From an uncultured Mollicutes bacterium (GTDB lineage Bacteria; Bacillota_I; Bacilli_A; RFN20; CAG-826), in assembly GCA_900540395.1 (NCBI GenBank), contig UQFQ01000023.1, positions 1 through 20,937 on the forward strand: 20,937 bases of DNA, in the 5' to 3' direction. How positions within the stretch are numbered: position 1 is the stretch's first letter; each line of letters starts with the position of its first letter. The notes beneath the pieces are model-generated. The model was not told the origin of the DNA and made no database searches. It saw only the letters and a list, made by a program, of their open reading frames with translations. Positions 1 through 6,920 of the stretch are shown piece after piece. Both the position numbers and the translations under genes were made by a program.

Positions 1-110
1 GGGGTGTCAATTATCTTGCTGACACGACTACTATAAAAATATTAAATTCACTCGTCAATAAGAAAAGTTAAATGTAAATAAAAATTTACACTAAAATTAA
101 TACGAAATTA
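1..110. other. Intergenic flank left of the IS
   Basis: No coding frame of useful length is visible. A 6-bp inverted repeat (gtgtca at 4-9, tgacac at 20-25, 10-nt loop) could be part of the end of a gene lying outside the window. The rest is plain AT-rich sequence that continues, after the insertion sequence, at 1289. Confidence 0.4.
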
Positions 111-118
111 ATAACAGC
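111..118. repeat. Left target-site duplication of the IS
   Basis: The octamer ataacagc directly abuts the left inverted repeat and is repeated exactly at 1281-1288. Eight bases is the duplication length expected for IS1595-type elements. Confidence 0.9.
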
Positions 119-152
119 TAGAATGATGTAGCAAGCCGCTTTGCTACATCAA
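119..152. repeat. Left terminal inverted repeat with internal hairpin
   Basis: This 34-bp terminus is identical in inverted form to 1247-1280. Inside it gatgtagcaa (125-134) and ttgctacatc (141-150) form a self-complementary stem, extended by one T-A pair, around a 6-nt loop. Each IS end can therefore also fold alone as RNA or cruciform DNA. Confidence 0.93.
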
Positions 153-157
153 AAATA

Positions 158-166
158 TGGTATAAT
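158..166 (+). promoter_or_regulatory. Extended -10 promoter of the transposase gene
   Basis: tggtataat is a TG-N-TATAAT extended -10 box just inside the left inverted repeat. The nearest -35-like hexamer (ttgcta, 141-146) is only 14 bp away, so the extended -10 probably does most of the work. The expected start of transcription, near 172, is where the base-paired leader begins. Confidence 0.6.
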
Positions 167-171
167 AAATT

Positions 172-268
172 GCCAGACATAAATATAATCGAATATAGCT
201 TTAATAGTCTAACTGATATTCATAGTCTGGCACAACTCAGTTAGACTATTAAAACTAGTTGTGCCACT
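172..268 (+). promoter_or_regulatory. Structured transposase leader with pseudoknot-capable stems
   Basis: Three complementary pairs overlap in this leader. ttaatagtctaactga (201-216) pairs perfectly with 237-252. tggcacaact (228-237), mostly in the loop of that stem, pairs perfectly with agttgtgcca (257-266), two bases before the ATG at 269. gccagac (172-178) pairs with gtctggc (225-231). Forming the first two together gives an H-type pseudoknot, and the third competes with the second. Inferred role: hiding the start region or attenuating transposase expression. No such leader is known to me for this IS family. Confidence 0.6.
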
Positions 269-1250
269 ATGAGAAATAACCATAAAACAATTTTTTTGTA
301 TATTTTAGGAAACTTTAAAGAGCTTACTTTTTTTGAACTTTCAATTTTAACAGAATTTTTTAAAAAAAAGATTAATTGACTTTGATTCTAAAAGTGAAGA
401 ATTTGCCTCACACGACCTAAAGAATATTGATAACAATTTCAACCTCAAGTATCAACTTCCGGCCCCAGAGTCGATTACGCTAAAAAACAATAATGTTCCA
501 ATTTTGCAATTAACAGATTTTGCCAAAGTTAATTTTTCTTTCATTTATGATTTCTGCAATTTAGTTATATCAGATGTAACATTAAGAACTATTCAAAAAG
601 ATTTGAAAATTAATTATAGAACAGCAGTTTTTTGGAGATATAAAGTTTTCACCGCAATTAGAGATTATATGAAATTCCTAATGCTCAAAAGAACGATATA
701 TTTCGATGAAATTTACGTAAAAATTGGCAGTTTAGATATAAACAAACGATCAAATTTTAAGAAAAACGAGACAACTGCATTAACAGGGAAAGCTATTGTT
801 GCTGTAGCTTGCGATGAGTTTGGAACAGTTATTTGCAACGACTTTGGAGAAACGCTAGATACTGTAGAGAAATATTATCAGTCTTATAAATCGCATATAG
901 AAAAGAATTCAACAGTAATTGGAGACTCTCATGCCGGATTATCTAAATTAATCAATGAGCTTAACCTGTCAGATAATAGAGTTAAATTTAATAAAACAGA
1001 TCCAATGATTATGCACGAACTTCAGCCGATTAATTCTCTTTCTTCGTCTATAAAAAGATTTGTTGAGCAAAAGCATCACGGTATCACAAAAGAAAATTTG
1101 CAAGATTATTTGAACTTAGCAAGTTTGAAACAAACGCTTATTAAGCACAAATATTACCACAATCAAATGGTTTTATTTTTAGTGGAGTTGATTTACAGTT
1201 CTTCAACAAGCTTAAAATTCAGAGACTTGTTTCCTAGGAAAAACAGTTGA
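269..1250 (+). CDS. IS1595/ISXO2-type transposase, frameshifted at a T6A8 tract
   Basis: A DDE/DDN-type transposase that would cut and join the ends of the surrounding element. The long frame is open from 351 to the TGA at 1248-1250 (a TTG at 504 is its first conventional start). A 36-codon frame starting ATG 269 ends at TGA 377-379. The two overlap at T6A8 (356-369), and dropping one A joins them. Numbered from the TTG: HTH-like region about 25-50, Asp68 (YFDEIY), Asp141 (GDSHAG), Asn177 before the conserved KHHGITKENLQDYLN segment. These fit the family's DDN triad and C-terminal motif. The Cys4 zinc ribbon usual near the N terminus is not visible in the joined protein. The split may be a disabling indel, or may be bypassed by slippage. 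Confidence 0.8.
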
Positions 1251-1280
1251 TGTAGCAAAGCGGCTTGCTACATCATTCTA
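1247..1280. repeat. Right terminal inverted repeat
   Basis: Exact inverted copy of 119-152 with the same internal hairpin. It overlaps the last four bases of the transposase frame, so its stop codon lies inside the repeat. Confidence 0.93.
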
Positions 1281-1288
1281 ATAACAGC
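1281..1288. repeat. Right target-site duplication of the IS
   Basis: Exact copy of the octamer ataacagc at 111-118, immediately outside the right inverted repeat. Confidence 0.9.
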
Positions 1289-1316
1289 ACGGTCAATTGT
1301 ACTTGCAAATAAAACT

Positions 1317-2948
1317 TTAGAAAAATTTCAAATCTACTTCTGGATATTTGCTTGGCGGATTGTTCTTATCATATTTATTTAAACTACTTCCGCCAGTTAT
1401 ATTTCCAAACATCTTACCCCAACCATTTTCATAGTTTAAATATTCTTGAAAATCATTGTAATGATTATATGTATAAAATACATATCTATCGTCAAAGTCA
1501 GTGATTGGTTCACCGTTAGTATATCTTGCAGAATAAACAATTCTTGCAGCACCCCTATTGATTGAATTGCCATCATTATAATCTCCAATCTCATAGCTTG
1601 GGTCACAATCCGTTCCTGTAGTTCCAATATCAATTTCATAATAAACCAAGTCTCCACCATTGCCAGAAATTCTAGGTAATGCTGGTTCATAAGGATATTT
1701 ATCTACATCTCCAGAAAATTTAGAATTGTTTAGTCTCAAATATTCGCCCCATGGGGACTCATATGGTTCCGGATAGTTCTTTCGATCTTCGTAATAGTTT
1801 GGTGGAACATCGCCATAAGCAAAAACATAAGCTGCAACCTCTTCTAAAGTTACATATGCTCCATCTTCATAAATAGTAAAAGCAAAAGAGCCATCGCTTT
1901 TCATTACATTATAAGCTTGTACGCCATAATCAAAATTATGAAAGACATTTTTATATAATTTGTCACCGTTACGAGGCTGGTCAATGGCAATTGTTGGTTC
2001 TTGATCTTGAGGGCTTATATCACCGCTCATTAAGTTACATTCAGTGCGACATCTAGCATCAAATGGATCAGTCGCCCTGGTATAATTTTCATAAAATTCG
2101 TCTTTATCAACACCAATGTAATCGTTATATCCAAGTATTGTTACTTCAACAGGACAGGAAACTCTGCCATCGTTAAGTTTAATAACAAAAGAGGTGTCGC
2201 CCATCGATAATGCAGTAAAATAAAGCATTCCATATTTCGCTTCTTCAAATCTTAAATAGGATTCATGTTCGTATTCAATTGTTAAATTATCTTCTGTGAC
2301 TTCACTATCCTCGAGACTTGTTCCAACCGCAAAATAATCACCTACATAAATCTCATGATCAGCAACGACCGCAGTAAAATCATAGATACTGAAATTCACC
2401 ATATTTGAAGTTGCATTAGCGCATCTTGCAACAATTGTAACTTCACCAGAAGAAAGTGCTTTTACTCTATTTCCGCTTATTTCAACTAAATCTTCACCTT
2501 TAATTGCTTCAAAATACACATCACTTGAATATTCATTTGGCTCGATTTCATATTCAAGCAATAAAGATTCGCCAACTTGAACATACTCTTCTGTTAACGA
2601 AAGAGTAAATTTATCGACGTGTATTCTCTCTTTAACTGTAATTTTAATTGAGTCAGATAATTCTCCTGACTTAGCTGTAATTGTTACTTCTCCAACATTA
2701 ATTGCAGTAACTTTTCCATCAGAATCAACAGTAGCTATAGTTTCATCACTTGATATGTAAGTTATCGCATCACTAAGATTTTTCGTTTCTAATTCAATAT
2801 TAAAAGTGCCACCTACATATAGTGTTTTAGATTCCTCAAGGATATTTAATGTTTGTTCTAAGGAAACATTTTCGTTTCCGCACGAAGCAATGCTAAAGCC
2901 AGCAATCAACAATGAGGCAGATAAAGTAAGTATTTTTTTAAACTTCAT
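1317..2948 (-). CDS. Ig-domain (Big_2) lipoprotein with C-terminal barnase-like ribonuclease domain
   Basis: Numbering is from an upstream in-frame Met at 2975. The start is placed at Met10 (2948) because GAGAG precedes it at SD distance. A signal peptide ends in a lipobox (SIASC, lipid Cys32). Three Big_2/Ig-like beta modules follow at about 40-115, 118-198 and 199-285. The C-terminal part (about 377-512) tracks barnase: VAAYVFAYGDVPPNYY matches its VADYLQTY..LPDNY, YYEIDI its READINY, NRGAARIVYS its FRNSDRILYS, and YTYNHYNDF its KTTDHYQTF. Thus E447, R474, R478 and H505 match barnase E73, R83, R87 and H102, and the R-x3-R spacing is identical. Insertions lie between the motifs, and a tail of about 40 residues follows. 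Inferred role: surface-anchored RNase for RNA scavenging or as an antibacterial toxin. No barstar-like gene is visible nearby. Confidence 0.82.
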   Translation of the reverse strand: MKFKKILTLSASLLIAGFSIASCGNENVSLEQTLNILEESKTLYVGGTFNIELETKNLSDAITYISSDETIATVDSDGKVTAINVGEVTITAKSGELSDSIKITVKERIHVDKFTLSLTEEYVQVGESLLLEYEIEPNEYSSDVYFEAIKGEDLVEISGNRVKALSSGEVTIVARCANATSNMVNFSIYDFTAVVADHEIYVGDYFAVGTSLEDSEVTEDNLTIEYEHESYLRFEEAKYGMLYFTALSMGDTSFVIKLNDGRVSCPVEVTILGYNDYIGVDKDEFYENYTRATDPFDARCRTECNLMSGDISPQDQEPTIAIDQPRNGDKLYKNVFHNFDYGVQAYNVMKSDGSFAFTIYEDGAYVTLEEVAAYVFAYGDVPPNYYEDRKNYPEPYESPWGEYLRLNNSKFSGDVDKYPYEPALPRISGNGGDLVYYEIDIGTTGTDCDPSYEIGDYNDGNSINRGAARIVYSARYTNGEPITDFDDRYVFYTYNHYNDFQEYLNYENGWGKMFGNITGGSSLNKYDKNNPPSKYPEVDLKFF

Positions 2949-3166
2949 AGTTAATTCTCTCAAATACACTTTCATTTAAATCGATAAATCGTGCTTAAAT
3001 ATTACCTTAAACAGTTAAATAAAGTAAGAAGTATTGTTATATGGTGGATATCAGCATTGAATTAATGTTTCATCTTACCCCCGCAACTTTAACTTTAAAA
3101 TCGTATTTTCAAAAGTTAATAAACACAGAAAATAGTTCGTTTTTGTAGACTTTTTATCCAAATTCG
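2949..3166. other. Intergenic region between lipoprotein and ATPase A
   Basis: Both neighbouring genes are on the minus strand. This stretch should hold the lipoprotein promoter, but no box pair is convincing (a TAATAT -10-like hexamer has only a weak -35). No terminator hairpin is seen for ATPase A. Confidence 0.35.
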
Positions 3167-4504
3167 CTATTTCCACTCAATTATATCGCTTTCTTCAAAA
3201 AACCTTTTTAGCAAAAAAGTCAAATAATAAGGGAAAGTAAAAATGTTGTCTTTAAAACCAATATTGCCATTAGTTAATTTAATGCCATAGTTTATTTCTG
3301 GATACTTGCTTAAAGCAGTGTTTAAAGATACGCTTCTGCCTCTACTTCTTTTAACTTCAATAGGCACAATTTCATTTTTTACACGAATCACAAAATCTAG
3401 TTCAAGTTGAGCGTCCTTTGATTTATAAAAATAAGTTTTATAGCCTGACTTTACCAATCCTTCAGATACAAGGCTCTCATATAAAGCGCCATTATAAATA
3501 TTAAAATTGCCATTTATTATTAAATCTTTTTTGGCTTCTTCATCAAGAGTAGCAATAATCAATGAGTGATCAGCATAATAAATCCTAAAGTTATCTTTAG
3601 ATTCATATGAAGCAAAAGGTAATTTCAAATTTTCTAAATTATATGCAATGTTTATGATTCCAGCATCGTAAAGCCGTTCTTCAAGACCGGAATATTCGCG
3701 AGAACGTGCACCATGTTTTAATTGAGTTACTTGAAACTTATGATTATCTTTTGAAAGTTGTGATGATATATGACGATAAATGTTTTTAAGCTTTGCCATA
3801 TCTAGCCCTTCAACATATTTGGTTATATCGTCTTCATAATCTTTATAAATACTTAATTGCATTGAAAATACTTCATTAAAAAGCTTTGTTCTAAGGTAAT
3901 TATCTACACATTTTGGCATTCCACCAATAAAAATATATTCGTTAAATAAGTAATTAAGACGCTCAATAAAAATATCTTTAAGTGGTTTTAATTCTTTCAT
4001 ACTTAAAAATATGTCATCAATAAAAGATTCATTATAACCGCAACCCCAAAGGTATTCTTCAAAATCCAATGAATACATACGATATTCTTCTTTAAATCCA
4101 ACTGGGATTGAGCTTATTCTCTTATAGTTGATTCCTAGCATCGAACCTGATGCAATTACATCAAAACGTCCATCAAGTGAAAAGAATTTAAACGAAGTTA
4201 TAGCGTCAGGATATTCTTGTATTTCATCAAAGAAGATTAAGGTGCCTTTATTAATAAACTTTACATCTGGCTTAAATAAACTTAAAGATCTTATGATAGA
4301 TTCTGTATCGTATCCGTTTTCAAAAATCCTTTTTAAATGTGGCTCAGTAACAAAATTTATCTCTATAAAAGACTTATACATTTTTCCGAATTCTCTTATT
4401 GAAGTCGTTTTACCTATTTGTCTTGCTCCACTTATTATTAAAGGTTTCTTATCAACTCTATTTTTCCAATCAAGAAGGTACTTATCAATCTTTCTTTTTA
4501 ACAT
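3167..4504 (-). CDS. AAA_14/DUF4143 family ATPase (ATPase A)
   Basis: A predicted P-loop ATPase of the AAA_14 + DUF4143 architecture. These are common in anaerobic Firmicutes and related bacteria, and their cellular role is not established. The start is set at Met7 of the longest frame (4504), because GGAG lies 8 nt upstream and the longer start falls inside the first iteron. In longest-frame numbering: Walker A GARQIGKT 32-39, Walker B LIFFDEIQ 95-102, sensor-like ASGSMLG 124-130, GGMP 200-203. The C-terminal ELDFV (374-378) and IEVK (388-391) match the PD-(D/E)XK-like core of DUF4143. All expected motifs are present. A four-copy 33-bp-period array lies directly upstream, and a decayed copy of the 5' end is found at 6722-6906. 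Confidence 0.85.
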   Translation of the reverse strand: MLKRKIDKYLLDWKNRVDKKPLIISGARQIGKTTSIREFGKMYKSFIEINFVTEPHLKRIFENGYDTESIIRSLSLFKPDVKFINKGTLIFFDEIQEYPDAITSFKFFSLDGRFDVIASGSMLGINYKRISSIPVGFKEEYRMYSLDFEEYLWGCGYNESFIDDIFLSMKELKPLKDIFIERLNYLFNEYIFIGGMPKCVDNYLRTKLFNEVFSMQLSIYKDYEDDITKYVEGLDMAKLKNIYRHISSQLSKDNHKFQVTQLKHGARSREYSGLEERLYDAGIINIAYNLENLKLPFASYESKDNFRIYYADHSLIIATLDEEAKKDLIINGNFNIYNGALYESLVSEGLVKSGYKTYFYKSKDAQLELDFVIRVKNEIVPIEVKRSRGRSVSLNTALSKYPEINYGIKLTNGNIGFKDNIFTFPYYLTFLLKRFFEESDIIEWK

Positions 4505-4518
4505 CTTTTTTACTCCAA

Positions 4519-4633
4519 TCACATTTTTGTATACTGTTTATTAAGACAAAATCACATTTTTGTATATTAATTATGAACTATTTTTCACATTTTTGTATAC
4601 TAAAAATAACAAGAAAATCACATTTTTGTAGAA
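4519..4633 (-). promoter_or_regulatory. Array of four 16-bp iterons at exact 33-bp period, upstream of ATPase A
   Basis: The units begin at 4519, 4552, 4585 and 4618, and each reads tcacatttttgtata/g plus one or two variable bases. On the gene strand this is gtatacaaaaatgtga. The spacers between units differ, so the motif is conserved while the DNA between it is not; only the 33-bp step (about three helical turns) is kept. The nearest unit ends next to the SD of ATPase A. Three of four units contain a TATACA -10-like hexamer, but no matching -35 is seen. Reads as a cooperative operator or iteron array; the binding protein is unknown, possibly the ATPase itself. Confidence 0.75.
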
Positions 4634-4645
4634 TATGCAGTGATA

Positions 4646-4980
4646 AATGCATTTCTAATCAACACGGTCGACCTTAATAATCTATCAGATGAAAGAATAA
4701 ATGATAGAATAATGATAGAATAAATTACAGAATAAATGGTAGTTTAAATGATAGAATAAATTAGGATTTTAGTAATTTAGGCAAGCAAATTTTAGAAAAA
4801 ATTAGGTTGAATAAATATATAACTATTGATGAGCTAGCCAAAGCATTAAAGGTGTCTTCTTCAACAATAAATCGTCATTTAAAAACATTAACAACTCTTA
4901 ACGCAATTACTAGAGTTGGTTCTAAGAAAAACGGCTATTGGAAAGTGAATTTTTAAGCATCATTACGCTTTTTAAAAGCT
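4646..4980 (+). repeat. Duplicated HTH-tail block, copy 1
   Basis: About 335 bp that recurs with scattered differences at 8707-9031. Both copies run from aatgcat..taatcaaca to a gctttttaaaagct palindrome after the HTH stop codon. The block begins 12 bp after the last iteron. Confidence 0.85.
4671..4956 (+). pseudogene. Decayed C-terminal tail of an AlbA_2-type transcriptional regulator (copy 1)
   Basis: From the GAC codon at 4671 the frame reads DLNNLSDERINDRI, then needs one extra base to continue as NDRINYRINGSLNDRIN. It then meets a TAG (4762-4764) before DFSNLGKQILEKIRLNKYITIDEL..STINRHLKTL..ITRVGSKKNGYWKVNF and the stop at 4954-4956. The last part is a winged helix closely like the C terminus of the intact regulator at 11769-13106 (..RRVGSNKTGYWEVIK). 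The Asn/Asp/Arg/Ile-rich stretch before it is the linker seen in such proteins. The AlbA_2 and GHKL domains are missing, so this is a fragment. A TTG at 4807 could start a 49-residue HTH peptide, without a good SD. Confidence 0.75.
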
Positions 4981-5010
4981 GCATATTTTTAACCCAAAAT
5001 TCTCTGCCAT
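4972..5010 (-). pseudogene. Short leader-like ORF (MAENFGLKICSF) behind a relic promoter
   Basis: On the minus strand an AAGGTG SD stands 7 nt before ATG 5010, and a 12-codon frame MAENFGLKICSF follows, ending in TAA where the HTH-tail block begins. Upstream is a copy of the ATPase B promoter/operator element. The likely reading is the very start of a lost gene cut off by the neighbouring duplicated block. A genuine small peptide is possible but less likely. Confidence 0.4.
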
Positions 5011-5031
5011 ATAACTCACCTTCTATTCCTG

Positions 5032-5068
5032 TTTAGTATTTTTTCGGTTAACTGGCTTTTTACGAAAT
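5032..5068 (-). repeat. 37-bp promoter/operator element, relic copy downstream of ATPase B
   Basis: Matches 6446-6482 at about 33 of 37 positions in the same orientation. The copies lie 1414 bp apart and flank ATPase B. A TATACT hexamer (5081-5086, minus strand) lies upstream, as in the functional copy, but about 12 extra bases separate them. The palindrome core is degraded here (tcggttaactgg). Confidence 0.7.
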
Positions 5069-5143
5069 TATTCAATTTTGAGTATAAGAAAAACACCTAC
5101 CATTTTTGATAGATGCCATTAAAACATTATAATTAATTTGCAG

Positions 5144-6433
5144 TTATAGTTCTAGACTACTTGGATTAAGTAAGAAATCTAAAATATTTATAATCAAATA
5201 CCCTTTTTCATTATGCCATGGTGCAACATTATCTTGTACAACAATAACTTTCTTGAAGGAATCATCTATTCTATCCAAAGATGCTTGTTCTTGTTCCATC
5301 TTGTTTGCATCAGGAATAGAATATGCTGATTGAACATAATAACGCTGACTTCCCTTATTGCAAACAAAGTCAACTTCTAAAAGTGTTACTGTATTTTGTC
5401 CCTTGCTATTTTTTGAATATTTTTCAACAACTCCAATATCGACATTAAAACCACGAATAATTAACTCATTATACAAAATATTTTCCATTGCATGAGTAGG
5501 TTCTATCTGCCTAAAATTTAATCTAGCATTGCGTAGTCCTATGTCTTCAAAATAATACTTGAACGGAGAGCCAATATATTTTTTACCTTTTATATCATAT
5601 CTTTGAGCCTTTGAAATTATAAATGCATCAATAAGATAATCTATATAAGCAGAAATTGTATTTGCGTTTGTTTTTATTGAATGAGATACAAAACTATTTG
5701 CAAGCTTGGTTGGATTTGTAAGTGTTGCTGTATCAGAAGACAATATATCAACCAATGTATCCATAACTATATCGCCTTTTAAATGATGCCTATCTATAAT
5801 ATCTTTTAAATAGGTATTCTTAAAAAGATTGCTTAGATACTTTACTTTCTCCTCTGAACTTTTCATTGTCGTTACATAAGGAAGTCCACCATATAATGAA
5901 TAATCACGATACCCTGCGTATGAATCTCCAGAATACACGGACATAAATTCAGCAAAAGACAATGGATATACCCTAATCTCATCACCACGACCTCTAAATT
6001 CAGTCAATATATCAGAAGATAAGAATTTAGAATTACTACCCGTTATATAGATATCCACATTTCTGTGCCTTAAAAGGCTGTTAAGAATACCATATAATTT
6101 AATCATCCCTTTGCCTTTATATTCTTCCTCGGTTATAGCAAGTTGTGCCTCATCTAAAAGAATATAAAACTCATCCTCATCATTTGTTATTTTAGACTTT
6201 AGATATTTAGAAAGGTTAGAAGGATCCAAATACTCCTCATTTTCATCATCATCCAATGAAAGTGCAATGATTTGTTCTTTACTTACTCCACTTGCCAACA
6301 AGTGCTTACGAAATAATTCAAAAAGCAAATAACTTTTTCCACATCTTCTAATACCTGTAACAATTTTAACCATTCCGTTACCTTGTTTTTCAATTAACTT
6401 ATTAAGATATGAGTCTCTTTTGATTTCAAGCAT
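5144..6433 (-). CDS. AAA_14/DUF4143 family ATPase (ATPase B)
   Basis: Second predicted P-loop ATPase of the same broad architecture, from a different branch than A and C. Walker A is GIRRCGKS (27-34), Walker B ILLDEAQ (91-97), sensor-like TGSNS (131-135), then RGRG about 147-150 and YGGLPY in the linker. The C-terminal nuclease-like motif reads EVDFV followed by YYVQSAYS instead of IEVK; this is usual for its branch, so probably not a loss. The start has GAGGTG 5 nt upstream. A good promoter (TTGATT, 16 bp, extended TATACT) lies upstream with a palindrome just past the expected transcript start. Role unknown; no partner gene shares its transcript. Confidence 0.85.
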   Translation of the reverse strand: MLEIKRDSYLNKLIEKQGNGMVKIVTGIRRCGKSYLLFELFRKHLLASGVSKEQIIALSLDDDENEEYLDPSNLSKYLKSKITNDEDEFYILLDEAQLAITEEEYKGKGMIKLYGILNSLLRHRNVDIYITGSNSKFLSSDILTEFRGRGDEIRVYPLSFAEFMSVYSGDSYAGYRDYSLYGGLPYVTTMKSSEEKVKYLSNLFKNTYLKDIIDRHHLKGDIVMDTLVDILSSDTATLTNPTKLANSFVSHSIKTNANTISAYIDYLIDAFIISKAQRYDIKGKKYIGSPFKYYFEDIGLRNARLNFRQIEPTHAMENILYNELIIRGFNVDIGVVEKYSKNSKGQNTVTLLEVDFVCNKGSQRYYVQSAYSIPDANKMEQEQASLDRIDDSFKKVIVVQDNVAPWHNEKGYLIINILDFLLNPSSLEL

Positions 6434-6445
6434 AGTTTCACCTCA

Positions 6446-6482
6446 TTTAGTTTTTTTTCGGTTTACCGACTTTTTACGAAAT
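6446..6482 (-). promoter_or_regulatory. Operator-like 37-bp element of ATPase B
   Basis: Contains the palindrome TCGGT-TT-ACCGA (6458-6469) between the -10 box and the SD, where a bound repressor would block transcription. A diverged copy is at 5032-5068. The dedicated regulator is not visible in the window. Confidence 0.6.
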
Positions 6483-6483
6483 G

Positions 6484-6511
6484 AGTATATCACAATTTTC
6501 TAAAAAATCAA
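6484..6511 (-). promoter_or_regulatory. Promoter of ATPase B
   Basis: On the minus strand: -35 TTGATT (6506-6511), 16-bp spacer, -10 TATACT (6484-6489) with an upstream TG extension. The transcript would start just before the palindromic element. Confidence 0.65.
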
Positions 6512-6721
6512 AAAATATGACTAACTAGAATTTGCTGTTTTTTAATTAATCATGTACTGAAAAATTTTCACTAATCTCTAAATCGTGTAATTGTGCCACC
6601 TTTCGTTTAATCGTGCTAATGAGTGAAAAACAGGAGTATCATTTCTTCTTACTTTTTATCTCATTTGAACCTCTAAAAATTAAAAAATAAGGCTTAAAAC
6701 GCACCAAAATCATTATTTTAG
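6512..6721. other. Non-coding stretch with aatcgtg repeats
   Basis: No coding frame is recognised. The only structure is a pair of related words around 6592-6625 (aatcgtgtaattgtgcc and aatcgtgctaatg), with a similar aatcgtgct near 2986. These could be a relic of an IS end, but no transposase remains beside them. Confidence 0.3.
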
Positions 6722-6906
6722 CTAATTTTTATCCTTTAAATATAGCTCAGTAGCAAAATTTATCTCTATAAAAGACTTATACGTTTTTCCGAATTCCCTC
6801 ATTGAAGTTGCTTTGTCAATTTGTCTAGTTTCGCTTATTATTAAAGGCTTCTTATCAACTCTGTTTTCCATTCCGGAAGGTATTTATCTATCTTTCTTTT
6901 TAACAT
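6722..6906 (-). pseudogene. Decayed 5' fragment of a second A-type AAA/DUF4143 ATPase
   Basis: From ATG 6906 the minus strand reads MLKRKIDKYLPEWK, nearly the same as the start of ATPase A. It then loses one base, and the next frame continues NRVDKKPLIISETRQIDKATSMREFGKTYKSFIEINFATELYLKD before similarity ends. The Walker A has become SETRQIDKAT, with both key glycines and the Thr lost. The frameshift, motif loss and truncation at about residue 60 make this a dead gene. It still has the SD and the complete four-unit array of the A promoter region. Confidence 0.85.
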
Positions 6907-6920
6907 CTTTTTTACTCCAA

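Larger units (their letters stand above)
119..1280 (+). mobile_element. Complete IS1595/ISXO2-type insertion sequence (1162 bp)
   Basis: Seen: the first 34 bases (119-152) are the exact reverse complement of the last 34 (1247-1280), and the element is flanked by identical 8-bp direct repeats ataacagc (111-118 and 1281-1288). Known: an 8-bp target duplication and one DDN/DDE transposase are typical of the IS1595 family. The element holds an extended -10 promoter, a structured leader and one transposase in two frames. The perfect terminal repeats and exact duplication suggest recent insertion. It sits 28 bp past the 3' end of the barnase-like lipoprotein gene, so it may have separated that gene from former downstream neighbours. 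Confidence 0.93.

Noticed and set aside
269..1250. TGA read as Trp (Mycoplasma-type code)
   Set aside because: Core genes use TGG for conserved Trp and TGA ends real frames; the in-frame TGA at 11718 lies in a gene that also has a TAA and a frameshift.
1436..1690. Minus-strand frame inside the lipoprotein gene
   Set aside because: It overlaps the barnase-like coding region in another frame and has no SD or recognisable domain.
4399..4677. Plus-strand frame with an 11-residue repeat (SHFCIL..) over the iteron array
   Set aside because: The 33-bp step is a multiple of three, so the array reads as a peptide repeat. The frame is antisense to ATPase A, lacks an SD, and its counterpart at 6813-7016 stops before the fourth unit. 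The non-coding array explains it better.
5092..5115. Shared words aacacctaccatttttga (5092) and aacacctatcattttttga (11309) as a dispersed repeat or terminator
   Set aside because: Similarity is short, the possible stem at 5092 is imperfect and the second copy cannot form it.
6592..6625. aatcgtg repeats as the end of an IS21-like element
   Set aside because: Only short words agree, and no istA/istB remnant or matching opposite end is seen.
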